A stretch of 64,000 nucleotides of DNA from Nonomuraea cavernae (GTDB lineage Bacteria > Actinomycetota > Actinomycetes > Streptosporangiales > Streptosporangiaceae). Each line of letters opens with the position of its first letter. The first letter of the stretch is position 1. The position numbers and the translations under genes were made by a program. This document shows positions 48,994 through 56,738 of the stretch, one piece after another. The notes beneath the pieces are model-generated. The model was not told the origin of the DNA, made no database searches, and worked only from the letters and a program-made list of their open reading frames with translations. Location: contig NZ_BMNH01000024.1 of assembly GCF_014646355.1 (NCBI RefSeq), forward strand, positions 2,400 through 66,399, in the 5' to 3' direction.

Positions 48994-50243
48994 GGGTCGT
49001 CGTCACCGGCATGGGCATCGTCTGCTCGATCGCCTCCACCGTGCCGTCGTTCACCAGGGCGCTGCGGGCGGGCCGGTGCGGGATCGGCCCAGTGCCCGAT
49101 CCCGGCGACGGCGGACCGAGGCTGGCCGCCCTGGTCAAGGGCTTCCGCTTCAGGGACGCCGTGGCGGCGCGCCATCGCCTGCCCGAGGAGACGCGCCGCA
49201 GCGCGCTGCGCGCCGCGAGCCGCTCACCGCGGCCGCTGCAGATGGACCTGGTCGCCGCCATGCAGGCGTTCGAACAGGCGGGGCTGCACGAGGCGAAGGC
49301 CGACCCGGAGCGGATGGGCCTGGTCGTGGCCGGGCACAACCTCAGCTCCGGCTACGCGCACGACCTGCACCCCAAGTACGAGGACAACCCGGCCCACCTG
49401 CCGGCCAGGTTCGCCCTGCACTTCATGGACACCGACCGGGTCGGCACGCTCAGCCAGGTGTTCGGCATCAGGGGCGAGGGCTACACCGTGGGCGGCGCCT
49501 CGGCCAGCGGGAACGTGGGCCTCATCAACGCCGCCCGGCTGGTGGAGTCGGGAGCCGTGGACGTCTGTCTGGTGGTGGGCGCCATGACCGACCTGTCGCC
49601 GATGGAGAAGCGCGGGCTGGCCACGCTGGGCGCGGTCGCCGGCGTCGAGGAGCCGCACAAGGCCAGGTGCCGGCCGTTCGACGAGGACCACGAGGGGTTC
49701 GTGCCGGGCCAGGGCGCCGGCTGCGTCGTGCTGGAGAGCGCCCGCTCGGCCGCCGCCCGCGGCGTGACGACCCTGGCCGAGCTGTGCGGCTACGACCTGA
49801 AGCTGGACGCCAACAGCCTGCCCGACCCGCGCGAGGAGGGCGAGGCCAAGGTGATGGTCAACGCCATGGCCAACGCGGGCGTCGGGGCGCGCGACATCGA
49901 CTACGTCAACGCCCACGCCACGGCGACGCCGAGCGGCGACCTGGCCGAGCTGGCCGCGCTGCGCCGGGCGCTCGGCGACAGCTTCGGCCGGCCGTGGGTC
50001 AACTCCACCAAGGGGCTGGTCGGGCACTGCATGTGCGCGGCCGGCGTGGTGGAGGCGATCGCCACCGTGGTGCAGATGCGCGGCGGCTTCGTCCATCCCA
50101 ACCTGAACCTGCGCCATCCGATCAACGACGACTGCCGCCTGGCGCCGGGCCGGCTTCGCGACGCCGACATCCGCTACGCGCTGTCCAACAGCTTCGGATT
50201 CGGCGGCTTCAACACGTGCATAGTCCTCGGGCGCGAGCGCTGA
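48990..50243 (+). CDS. Ketosynthase-like malonyl-ACP decarboxylase (Cys to Ser)
   Basis: A 417-residue KS-fold protein of the PksF/CurC kind. The usual Cys nucleophile is replaced by Ser171 in VGGASASGNVG, while the His motifs are kept as NAHATATPSGD (about 307) and VGHCMCAAG (about 346). Such enzymes cannot condense but decarboxylate malonyl-ACP to acetyl-ACP for acetate beta-branching. It overlaps the donor ACP gene (ATGA). Together with HCS, ECH1 and the embedded ECH2 it completes an acetyl-type branching set, alongside the LnmK-type propionyl set in the same transcript. Confidence 0.92.
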   Translation: MRVVVTGMGIVCSIASTVPSFTRALRAGRCGIGPVPDPGDGGPRLAALVKGFRFRDAVAARHRLPEETRRSALRAASRSPRPLQMDLVAAMQAFEQAGLHEAKADPERMGLVVAGHNLSSGYAHDLHPKYEDNPAHLPARFALHFMDTDRVGTLSQVFGIRGEGYTVGGASASGNVGLINAARLVESGAVDVCLVVGAMTDLSPMEKRGLATLGAVAGVEEPHKARCRPFDEDHEGFVPGQGAGCVVLESARSAAARGVTTLAELCGYDLKLDANSLPDPREEGEAKVMVNAMANAGVGARDIDYVNAHATATPSGDLAELAALRRALGDSFGRPWVNSTKGLVGHCMCAAGVVEAIATVVQMRGGFVHPNLNLRHPINDDCRLAPGRLRDADIRYALSNSFGFGGFNTCIVLGRER

Positions 50244-50320
50244 GCCGGCGGCGAATCGCCGGTGAACGCATAGCGCCCGGAGTCAGGGGTAGCGCAACAC
50301 CGAGCAAAGAAGGAGCTGAC

Positions 50321-50719
50321 ATGACCACCCAAGGTAAGGGCTCGTACCAGATCACCGGATGGGACGAGAAGCCCTACGAGGAGAAGAAGGGCCAGCCCAA
50401 GCTCACTCAGGCCCACGTCACCAACGCCTTCAGCGGTGACATCGAAGGAGAGGGCCGGGCCGAGTACCTCATGGCCTACGCCAGCGACAGCGACGCCAGC
50501 TTCGTCGGCATGCAGAAGGTCGTCGGGAGCGTCCGCGGCAAGAAGGGTTCCTTCGTGCTGCAGACGACGGGCACCTTCGACGGCGGCAAGGCCAAGGCCG
50601 ACTGGTTCGTCGTGCCGGACTCCGGCACCGACGAGCTGAAGGGGCTGAGCGGCAAGGGGGGTTACGTCTCCAAGAGCGACGGCTCGGCGGAGGTCACCCT
50701 CAACTTCACCCTCAAGTAG
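50321..50719 (+). CDS. DUF3224 family protein
   Basis: A 132-residue protein with a beta-rich pattern matching DUF3224 (ITGWDEKPYEE, then SFVLQTTGTFDGGKAKADWFVVPDSGTDELKGLSG). That family probably has an allene-oxide-cyclase-like barrel. AAGGAGCTGAC precedes the ATG. It follows the decarboxylase by 77 bp and ends just before a strong terminator, so it is the last gene of the megasynthase transcript. Its role is unknown; a cyclase, isomerase or binding function would be a guess. Confidence 0.8.
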   Translation: MTTQGKGSYQITGWDEKPYEEKKGQPKLTQAHVTNAFSGDIEGEGRAEYLMAYASDSDASFVGMQKVVGSVRGKKGSFVLQTTGTFDGGKAKADWFVVPDSGTDELKGLSGKGGYVSKSDGSAEVTLNFTLK

Positions 50720-50732
50720 GCGCTTCCCACAT

Positions 50733-50765
50733 CGGGTACGCGGGGCCACGCGCCCCGCGTACCCG
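50733..50765 (+). terminator. Strong hairpin ending the megasynthase transcript
   Basis: A perfect 14-bp stem (CGGGTACGCGGGGC with its complement) and a CACGC loop lie 13 bp after the DUF3224 stop. No T-run follows, as is usual for high-GC terminators. It separates the long 13140-50719 unit from operator D, which begins 11 bp further on. Confidence 0.85.
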
Positions 50766-50776
50766 CATGTCAGGAG

Positions 50777-50792
50777 TGCTCAGTGTTGAGCA
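50777..50792 (+). promoter_or_regulatory. Crp/Fnr-type operator, site D (FMO unit)
   Basis: TGCTCAGTGTTGAGCA, a perfect palindrome. Its centre (50784.5) lies exactly 41.5 bp before the ATG at 50826, and AACGAT begins 29.5 bp from the centre as the -10 candidate. The predicted transcript starts on the A of the start codon. Confidence 0.8.
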
Positions 50793-50825
50793 GACCGGCC
50801 CGCGCCCTCGCGGAACGATGGCCGC

Positions 50826-51887
50826 ATGGACACTGAAGTGATCGTCGTCGGTGGCGGCCAGAGCGGGCTCGTCGCGGGCTACTACCTGAAGCAGGCCGGC
50901 ATCCCCTTCGTCATCCTGGACGAGGAGCCCCGGCTCGGCGAGGCGTGGCGGCAGCGCTGGGACTCGCTGGAGCTCTTCACGATCGCCGAGTACTGCGCCC
51001 TGCCCGGCCTGCGCTTCCCCGGCAGGAAGAACCGCTTCCCCGGCAAGGAGGAGATGGCCGACTACGTGGAGGCGTACGGCAGGGAGTTCGACCTGCCGGT
51101 CAGGCTCGGCACCCGCGTCACCTCCCTGGAGCCCATCGAAGGCGGCTACCGGCTGGAGACCACGAAGGGCACGTTCGAGGCGCCTCAGGTGATCGTCGCG
51201 ACCGGCGCCTACCGGCTGCCGAAGCTGCCGGACCTCGCGAGCAGGCTGGACCCGGACGTCTTCCAGGTGCACACCGGCCGCTACCGCAACCCGTCCCAGG
51301 TGCCCGGCGGCACGGTCGTCGTGGTCGGCGCCGCCAACTCCGGCGCGCAGATCGCCCCCGAACTGGCCGCCGGTCGCCGCGTCCTGCTGTCGCAGGGCTC
51401 GCCGCTGCCGCACTTCGGCCGCCGCTTCCTCGGCAAGGGCCTGCACTGGTGGGGCGACAAGTTCGGGCTGATCGCCAAGCCGCTGATGGGCGAGCGCGAC
51501 CGCCTGCACAAGAAGACGATCCTGGTGGGGCCGAGCCTGAAGAAACTGGCCCGGCGGCACGGCTTCGAGCTCGTCGGCCGCACGGTCGACGCCGACGGCC
51601 GCACGCTGCGCTTCGAGGACGGCCGCTCGGCCGAGGTCGACGCCGTCGTCTGGGCCACCGGCTTCCGCTACGACTACTCCTGGATGCGCGTGCCGGTGCT
51701 GGACGACGCCGGCGCCCCGGCGCAGGAGCGCGGCGTGACGTCCGCCCCGGGGCTCTACATCCTCGGCATGCAGTGCCAGCACTCCTACGGTTCGGCGCTC
51801 ATCTGGTGGGTAAAGGACGACGCGGCCTATCTGGTCGAGCGCATCAGGCAGTTCCGTCCCCAAGCGGTGGCCGGCAGAAGGGGTTGA
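50826..51887 (+). CDS. Flavin-containing monooxygenase (group B type)
   Basis: A 353-residue two-dinucleotide-fold oxygenase. The FAD site is VVGGGQSGLVAGYYL at the N-terminus, the linker motif is FQVHTGRYRNP (about 145), the NADPH site is VVVVGAANSGAQIA (about 162) and VVWATGFRYDYSW (about 277) is also typical. These enzymes use NADPH and O2 for N- or S-oxygenation or Baeyer-Villiger reactions. Substrate is unknown. N-oxygenation of the threonine-derived amine, or oxidation of the sulfur added by the DUF-SH domains, are both reasonable in this cluster. No ribosome site is visible, in keeping with a leaderless start under operator D. The TGA overlaps the next ATG by one base. Confidence 0.88.
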   Translation: MDTEVIVVGGGQSGLVAGYYLKQAGIPFVILDEEPRLGEAWRQRWDSLELFTIAEYCALPGLRFPGRKNRFPGKEEMADYVEAYGREFDLPVRLGTRVTSLEPIEGGYRLETTKGTFEAPQVIVATGAYRLPKLPDLASRLDPDVFQVHTGRYRNPSQVPGGTVVVVGAANSGAQIAPELAAGRRVLLSQGSPLPHFGRRFLGKGLHWWGDKFGLIAKPLMGERDRLHKKTILVGPSLKKLARRHGFELVGRTVDADGRTLRFEDGRSAEVDAVVWATGFRYDYSWMRVPVLDDAGAPAQERGVTSAPGLYILGMQCQHSYGSALIWWVKDDAAYLVERIRQFRPQAVAGRRG

Positions 51888-52432
51888 TGGACATGTCCAG
51901 GCAGGTGGCGTTGCTGCGCGGCGTGAACGTCGGCGGCCGGAACATGGTGAGCATGGCGGGGCTCCGCGAGCTGCTGGAGGGCCTCGGCTTCGAGGACGTC
52001 AAGACGCATCTGCAGAGCGGCAACGTCGTCTACACCAGCGGCGAGAGCCCCGACAAGGCGGCGGCCGAGATCCAGGCCGCGCTCGCCCGCGACCTGGGAG
52101 TCGACGTGCCCGTCCTGGCCAGGACGGGCACCCAGCTCGGCGAGATCCTCAAGGCCGACCCGCTCGGCGACGTGGCCGACGACCACGCCCTCTACCTGGT
52201 CACGTTCCTGTCCGGGAAGCCGGAGAGCAAGCCGATCAAGGAGCTCGACCCCGACGTCTTCAAGCCGGACGTGTTCAAGCAGGTCGGCAAGGAGATCTAC
52301 GTGTGGTGCCCCAACGGGGTGCGCAACACCAAGCTGTCGTACTCCTTCTGGGAGAAGAAGCTCGGCCTGACCGCGACCGCCCGCAACTGGAAGACCGTCA
52401 CGAAGCTGCACGAGCTGGCCATCGCGAGCTAG
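51887..52432 (+). CDS. DUF1697 family protein
   Basis: A 181-residue protein of the DUF1697 family, with the characteristic start VALLRGVNVGGRNMVSMAGLRELLEGLGF and LQSGNVVYTS, and the C-terminal TARNWKTVTKLHELA. Its function is unknown to me. The ATG at 51887 shares a base with the FMO stop, so it is coupled to that gene. Its TAG stop interlocks with that of the convergent CoA ligase gene in the palindrome CTAG (52429-52432), leaving no room for a terminator between them. It may be a passenger in the cluster. Confidence 0.88.
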   Translation: MDMSRQVALLRGVNVGGRNMVSMAGLRELLEGLGFEDVKTHLQSGNVVYTSGESPDKAAAEIQAALARDLGVDVPVLARTGTQLGEILKADPLGDVADDHALYLVTFLSGKPESKPIKELDPDVFKPDVFKQVGKEIYVWCPNGVRNTKLSYSFWEKKLGLTATARNWKTVTKLHELAIAS

Positions 52433-53817
52433 CGGGCCTCGCGGCTCTCGCGGGCCAGCCGCCGCTTGAGGGTCTTGCCGATCGGGCCGCGCGGCAGCGC
52501 TTCGGTGACGACGTAACGCGCCGGCCGCTCGGCCGGGTCGAGCCGGTCGGCGGCGAAGGCGCTCAGCTCGCTCTCGGGCACGGGGGAGCGCAGCACGACG
52601 GCCGCGGTGACGCCTCGCGGCCCCTCGAACGCGGCCGCCTCGATCACCTCGGGATGCCAGTGCAGCGCGTGCTCCACCCGCAGCGAGGAGATCCGGCGCC
52701 CGCCGGACGTGATGACGTCGGCGGCGCGGTCGAAGAAGCGCAGCCGCCCCTCACCGTCCAGGTCGCCCAGGTCGCCCATGTGCGTCCAGCCGTCGCGGAA
52801 GGTCCGCTCGCCGGCGGCGACGTCGTTCAGGTAGTAGCGGGGCGGGGCGGCCGAGCGCAGGCAGATCTCGCCCTCCTCGGTGATCCGCACGTCGGTGCCG
52901 GCGCTCGGCAGGCCCAGCAGCCCTTCGTCCGCCTCGGTGGGCGGCGTCTCCACCGGGCGGTGCACGAAGGCGGGCGCCGACTCCGTCGAGCCGTAGCCGA
53001 TGACGATCCGGACGCCCGGCAGGGCCTCCATGAGCCGGGCGACCGTCGCCATCGGCACCGGCGCCGAGCCCAGCATGAGCGCCCGCAGGCCGGACAGGTC
53101 GAAGCGCTGGTGCCAGCCGTGCGCCACCATGCGGGTCGCGGTGGACGGCGGGACGATCGCCATCGGCACCCGCAGCTTCTCCAGCATGCGGGCCACGTTC
53201 TCCGGCCCGAGGTCGGTCAGCACGTGCGTGGTGGCAGGGGCGGTCATCGCCGTCATCAGCGCGCTGTGCCCGGCGTTCGTGCCCAGCGGGACGGCGGTGA
53301 GCACCCCGTCCACGCCGGTGAACAGCTTCCCGCGGCCCTCGTGGCCGTAGGTGAGGTTCGCGACGGGGACCGCCACGGCCTTGGGACGGCCGGTCGTGCC
53401 CGAGGTGTAGAGGATCTCGGCCAGGTGGTCGTCCCGTGAGTCGTCCCATGACTCGTTCCGCGCGCCGTTCCGCGCGCCGTTCCGTGAGTCGTTCCGCGTG
53501 CCCGCGTGGTCGTCGATCGGGCCGGGCAGCACCTGGCCCACCCCGCACTCGGTCAGCCGGGCGCGCACCTCCTTGTCCGGCAGCGCGGGCGGCAGGCCGA
53601 GCACGGTGCCGCCGGCCAGGTGCACGGCCAGAGCGGCCACGGCGTGCTCGATCCAGTCGTCGTGCCGCAGCGCCGTCCTGACGGGGGCGAGCCGTCCGGC
53701 CAGCTCCTGTGACCGGGCGGTCCAGTCCGCCACGCTCAACTCGCGCTCGCCGTCCACGACGAGCGCTACATGATCGCCCGGACGGGCGCTGACCAGGTCT
53801 GCCGGGGTCGTCGTCAT
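52429..53817 (-). CDS. AMP-dependent acyl-CoA synthetase/ligase
   Basis: A 462-residue adenylating enzyme of the ANL superfamily, with LYTSGTTGRPKAV (P-loop, about residue 148), GYGSTESAP (about 275), WTHMGDLGDLDGEGRLRFFDRAADVI (about 350) and a C-terminal GKTLKRRL with the catalytic Lys. It activates a carboxylic acid to an acyl-CoA or acyl-carrier. It is shorter than most ligases and carries an Asn/Arg/Ser/Asp repeat insertion (about residues 105-128) of repeated 9/12-bp units. The ATG at 53817 lies one base after the predicted start under operator E. The substrate is unknown; release or rescue of an intermediate, or priming, are options. No carrier domain is fused. Confidence 0.85.
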   Translation of the reverse strand: MTTTPADLVSARPGDHVALVVDGERELSVADWTARSQELAGRLAPVRTALRHDDWIEHAVAALAVHLAGGTVLGLPPALPDKEVRARLTECGVGQVLPGPIDDHAGTRNDSRNGARNGARNESWDDSRDDHLAEILYTSGTTGRPKAVAVPVANLTYGHEGRGKLFTGVDGVLTAVPLGTNAGHSALMTAMTAPATTHVLTDLGPENVARMLEKLRVPMAIVPPSTATRMVAHGWHQRFDLSGLRALMLGSAPVPMATVARLMEALPGVRIVIGYGSTESAPAFVHRPVETPPTEADEGLLGLPSAGTDVRITEEGEICLRSAAPPRYYLNDVAAGERTFRDGWTHMGDLGDLDGEGRLRFFDRAADVITSGGRRISSLRVEHALHWHPEVIEAAAFEGPRGVTAAVVLRSPVPESELSAFAADRLDPAERPARYVVTEALPRGPIGKTLKRRLARESREAR

Positions 53818-53851
53818 GCGGCCGATCGTAGGAAGCCGGCCGCTCCCCGGA

Positions 53852-53867
53852 TGCTCAGTGTTGAGCA
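53852..53867. promoter_or_regulatory. Crp/Fnr-type operator, site E (divergent, ligase and MFS)
   Basis: TGCTCAGTGTTGAGCA, identical to site D. On the minus strand TACGAT (53830-53825) is a good -10 box at exactly 29.5 bp, placing the start one base before the ligase ATG at 53817. On the plus strand a weaker TGGGCT (53889-53894) has the same spacing and would give a leader of about 54 bases before the MFS start. Confidence 0.78.
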
Positions 53868-53954
53868 GACCCGGGAGACGGCTTCGTGTGGGCTGGAGTC
53901 GGCATGGGTCCGAGAAGAAGTGGGACGGCTGCCAAGAACAAGGGAGGCGATGAC

Positions 53955-55445
53955 ATGAACCAAACCGGTTCGAGTACGCGCGGCCAGCTGTTCGCCACCA
54001 TCGGCGCACTCCTGGCCCTGGCCCTGGCCTCGATCGACGTCTCGGTGGTGGGGGCGGCCATGCCCCGGATCGCCGACGACCTGAACGGCCTGTCGCTGTA
54101 CGCGTGGGTGGGGGTCTCCTACGCGGTCGCGGCCGCCGTCGTCGTGCCGATCGCCGGCAAGCTCGGCGACATGTTCGGCCGCAAACCGGTGCTCCTCGTC
54201 GGCCTGGCGGGCTTCCTGGTGGCGTCGTGGCTGTGCGGCGCGGCCCAGACGATGCCCCAGTTGGTCGGCGCGCGAGGGCTGGCGGGGCTGTTCGGCGGTG
54301 TGCTGATGGCCAACGTCTTCACGCTGCTGGCCGACATCTACACGCCGGAGCGCCGTACCCAGATGCAGGGGGTCTTCTTCGGCTTCTCCGGCCTCAGCAT
54401 GGTGATCGGGCCGCCGCTCGGCGGGGTCATCACCGACAACTGGAGCTGGCGCTGGGTCTTCTACGTCAACGTGCCCATCGGCCTGCTCGCGATCGCCGCC
54501 GTGCTGATCGGCGTGCCGTTCGTGCGCAGCGGCGCGAGCTGGCGCGACATCGACTTCGCCGGCGTCGTCACGCTCGTGGCCGGGCTCGTCCCGATCCTGA
54601 TCGGGCTCACGCTCACCGGCGACGGGCACGCCTGGACCTCGCCCGAGGTGCTCGCGCTGCTGATCGGCGGCGCCGCGCTGCTCGTGGCGTTCTACCTCGT
54701 GGAGACGCGGGTGGCCAAGAACCCGCTGGTGCCGTTCGCGCTGTTCCGGAGCAACCAGGTCTCCGTCATGGCCGTGGTGGCCTTCTTCTCCGCGTTCGCC
54801 ATGATGGGCACGGCCTTCTACGTGCCGCTGCTCTACCAGGGCGTGCTCGGCGTGAGCGCGACCCACTCCGGCACCCTGCTCATCCCGATGATGCTCGGCC
54901 TGATGCTCATGGCGCCGATCGCCGGCAAGGCCATGACGGCCCTGCCGCGCTACCGCGTCCTCGGCGTGTTCGCCATGGCCGCCATCGTCGCCGGGCTGCT
55001 GATCCTGTCGGCCGTCGGGCCGGGCAGCGGCCAGGGCCTGCCGATCACCGCCATGGTGCTCATCGGCGTCGGCATCGGCATCGCCTTCCCGATGGCCACG
55101 GCCGTCGTGCAGAGCGCGATCCCGATGGAGCAGGTGGGCGTCGGCACCAGCCAGATCCAGTTCTGGCGGATGATCGCGGGGCCGGTCTCGCTGGCGATCC
55201 TCGGCTCGATCATGTCGAGCCGGCTCGGCGTCGCCGCGCAGGGCGGCGAGGGGGTGTCCGCGCCGGTGCTCGCCGACGCGCTGGGCGACCTGTTCCTCGC
55301 CTGCGCGATCGCGGTGGGCATCGGCCTGGTGGCCAGCCTGTTCCTGAAGGAGATCCCGCTGCGCGACATGTCCATGGGCAAGTCGCCAGGGGGCAAGCCG
55401 GATCAGCGAACCTCTCAGCAGCAGGACCGTACAGCCAGGGCGTGA
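53955..55445 (+). CDS. MFS drug exporter, EmrB/QacA type
   Basis: A 496-residue membrane protein with about 14 hydrophobic segments, as in the DHA2 drug:H+ antiporters. Visible motifs are ALASIDVSVVGAAMPRIADDL (helix 1, motif D1-like), GKLGDMFGRKPVLLVG (motif A, about residue 66) and GPPLGGVITDNWSWRWVFYVNVPIG (motif C, about 140-165). It probably exports the cluster product and gives self-resistance. The ATG at 53955 was chosen because GGGAGG lies seven bases upstream; the longer frame is low-complexity. Operator E lies upstream and a terminator hairpin follows. Confidence 0.92.
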   Translation: MNQTGSSTRGQLFATIGALLALALASIDVSVVGAAMPRIADDLNGLSLYAWVGVSYAVAAAVVVPIAGKLGDMFGRKPVLLVGLAGFLVASWLCGAAQTMPQLVGARGLAGLFGGVLMANVFTLLADIYTPERRTQMQGVFFGFSGLSMVIGPPLGGVITDNWSWRWVFYVNVPIGLLAIAAVLIGVPFVRSGASWRDIDFAGVVTLVAGLVPILIGLTLTGDGHAWTSPEVLALLIGGAALLVAFYLVETRVAKNPLVPFALFRSNQVSVMAVVAFFSAFAMMGTAFYVPLLYQGVLGVSATHSGTLLIPMMLGLMLMAPIAGKAMTALPRYRVLGVFAMAAIVAGLLILSAVGPGSGQGLPITAMVLIGVGIGIAFPMATAVVQSAIPMEQVGVGTSQIQFWRMIAGPVSLAILGSIMSSRLGVAAQGGEGVSAPVLADALGDLFLACAIAVGIGLVASLFLKEIPLRDMSMGKSPGGKPDQRTSQQQDRTARA

Positions 55446-55459
55446 TCCGGTTCGTCGGT

Positions 55460-55483
55460 GGCGGGGCCGTGCGCGGCCCCGCC
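55460..55483 (+). terminator. Hairpin terminator after the MFS gene
   Basis: A perfect 9-bp stem GGCGGGGCC/GGCCCCGCC with a GTGCGC loop begins 15 bp after the MFS stop and 12 bp before operator F. It has no T-run. Confidence 0.75.
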
Positions 55484-55494
55484 ATCGCCGTGCC

Positions 55495-55510
55495 TGCTCA
55501 CAGTTGAGCA
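55495..55510 (+). promoter_or_regulatory. Crp/Fnr-type operator, site F (P450 unit)
   Basis: TGCTCACAGTTGAGCA, a perfect palindrome. The centre is 42.5 bp before the P450 ATG at 55545, and CAGGCT begins 29.5 bp from the centre. The predicted start lies one base before the start codon, and no ribosome site is visible. Confidence 0.78.
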
Positions 55511-55544
55511 GACGGACGCGGGCACGCCGACCAGGCTTGCTGGC

Positions 55545-56738
55545 ATGAACTCCTACCCGATCCCCAGGACGTGCCCGCTGGATCCGCCGTCCGAATACCG
55601 GGACCCGCGATCGGGGCGGCCCATCAGGCGCGTGCGGCTGGACTTCGACGGGAGCGAGGTCTGGCTGGTGACGCGGTACGAGGACGCCCGCGCCGTGCTC
55701 GGCGACGCCAGGTTCAGCTCCGACTTCGCCACGCCCGGCTTCCCGGCCCGGCTCACCTCGCAGCCCCCGGGGCCGGGCACCTTCATCAGGATGGACCCGC
55801 CCGACCACTCGCGGCTGCGCCGCCTGCTGCTGCCGGAGTTCAACCGCAGGCGGGTCGAGGCGCTGCGTCCGGCGATCCGGCGCATCGCCGGGGCGCTGGT
55901 CGACGAGCTGGCCGCGCAGGGGCCGCCGGCGGACCTGGTCGAGGCGCTGGCCCTGCCGCTGCCGTCCCAGGTCATCACCGAGCTGCTCGGGGTGCCGTAC
56001 GAGGACCGCGACTACTTCCACGAGACCACCAAGGTCATCGGTGATCGGAACGTGGAGCCCGAGCAGCGCATGAAGGTCCGCGAGGATCTGCGGCACTACC
56101 TGGAGCGGCTGGTGGCCGAGCGCGAGCAGCGGCCGGTGGACGATCTGCTCAGCCGCCTCGGCGCGCACCGGGAGGCGGCCAGGGTCAGCCGCGAGGAGGT
56201 CGTCGGCATCGCGACGCTGCTGATGGTGGCCGGTTACGAGACCATCGCCAACCAGATCGGCGTCGGCACCGTGGCGCTGCTGGAGAACCCCGACCGGCTG
56301 ACGGAGCTGCGCGAGCGGCCCGAGGCGCTGCCCGCCGCCGTCGAGGAGATCATCCGCCACCAGACCGTCATCGACTACGGCGCCCGCCGCGCCGCCACCG
56401 CCGACGTCGAGGTCGGCGGCCAGACCATCAAACAGGGCGAGGGCGTGGTGGTGGTGCTGGCCGCGGCCAACCGTGACGAGGAGGCCTGGGCCGAACCCGA
56501 CCGGCTCGACTTCAGCCGGTTCGGCGACCTCACCGATCGGCAGGAGCACCTCTCCTTCGGCTTCGGCATCCACCAGTGCATGGGCCAGTTGCTGGCCCGT
56601 GCCCAGTTGGAGATCGCCTGGTCCACCCTGTTCGACCGGCTCCCGGGGCTGCGCCTCGCGGTGCCCCTCGACGAGGTGCCCTTCCGCTCGGACATGTTCG
56701 TGTACGGCGTCCACGCGCTCCCGGTGACCTGGGGATGA
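55545..56738 (+). CDS. Cytochrome P450
   Basis: A 397-residue bacterial class I P450. The haem-binding loop is FGFGIHQCMG with Cys345, the K-helix ExxR is in VEEIIRHQ (about residue 268), and the I-helix oxygen-activation motif is MVAGYETIA (about 226), where the usual acid-Thr pair reads Glu-Thr. It probably hydroxylates or epoxidises the polyketide, and leinamycin-type pathways use P450s late. No ferredoxin or reductase gene is in the window, so a housekeeping partner is needed. The stop overlaps the carboxyltransferase start (ATGA), so the two are made together. Confidence 0.93.
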   Translation: MNSYPIPRTCPLDPPSEYRDPRSGRPIRRVRLDFDGSEVWLVTRYEDARAVLGDARFSSDFATPGFPARLTSQPPGPGTFIRMDPPDHSRLRRLLLPEFNRRRVEALRPAIRRIAGALVDELAAQGPPADLVEALALPLPSQVITELLGVPYEDRDYFHETTKVIGDRNVEPEQRMKVREDLRHYLERLVAEREQRPVDDLLSRLGAHREAARVSREEVVGIATLLMVAGYETIANQIGVGTVALLENPDRLTELRERPEALPAAVEEIIRHQTVIDYGARRAATADVEVGGQTIKQGEGVVVVLAAANRDEEAWAEPDRLDFSRFGDLTDRQEHLSFGFGIHQCMGQLLARAQLEIAWSTLFDRLPGLRLAVPLDEVPFRSDMFVYGVHALPVTWG

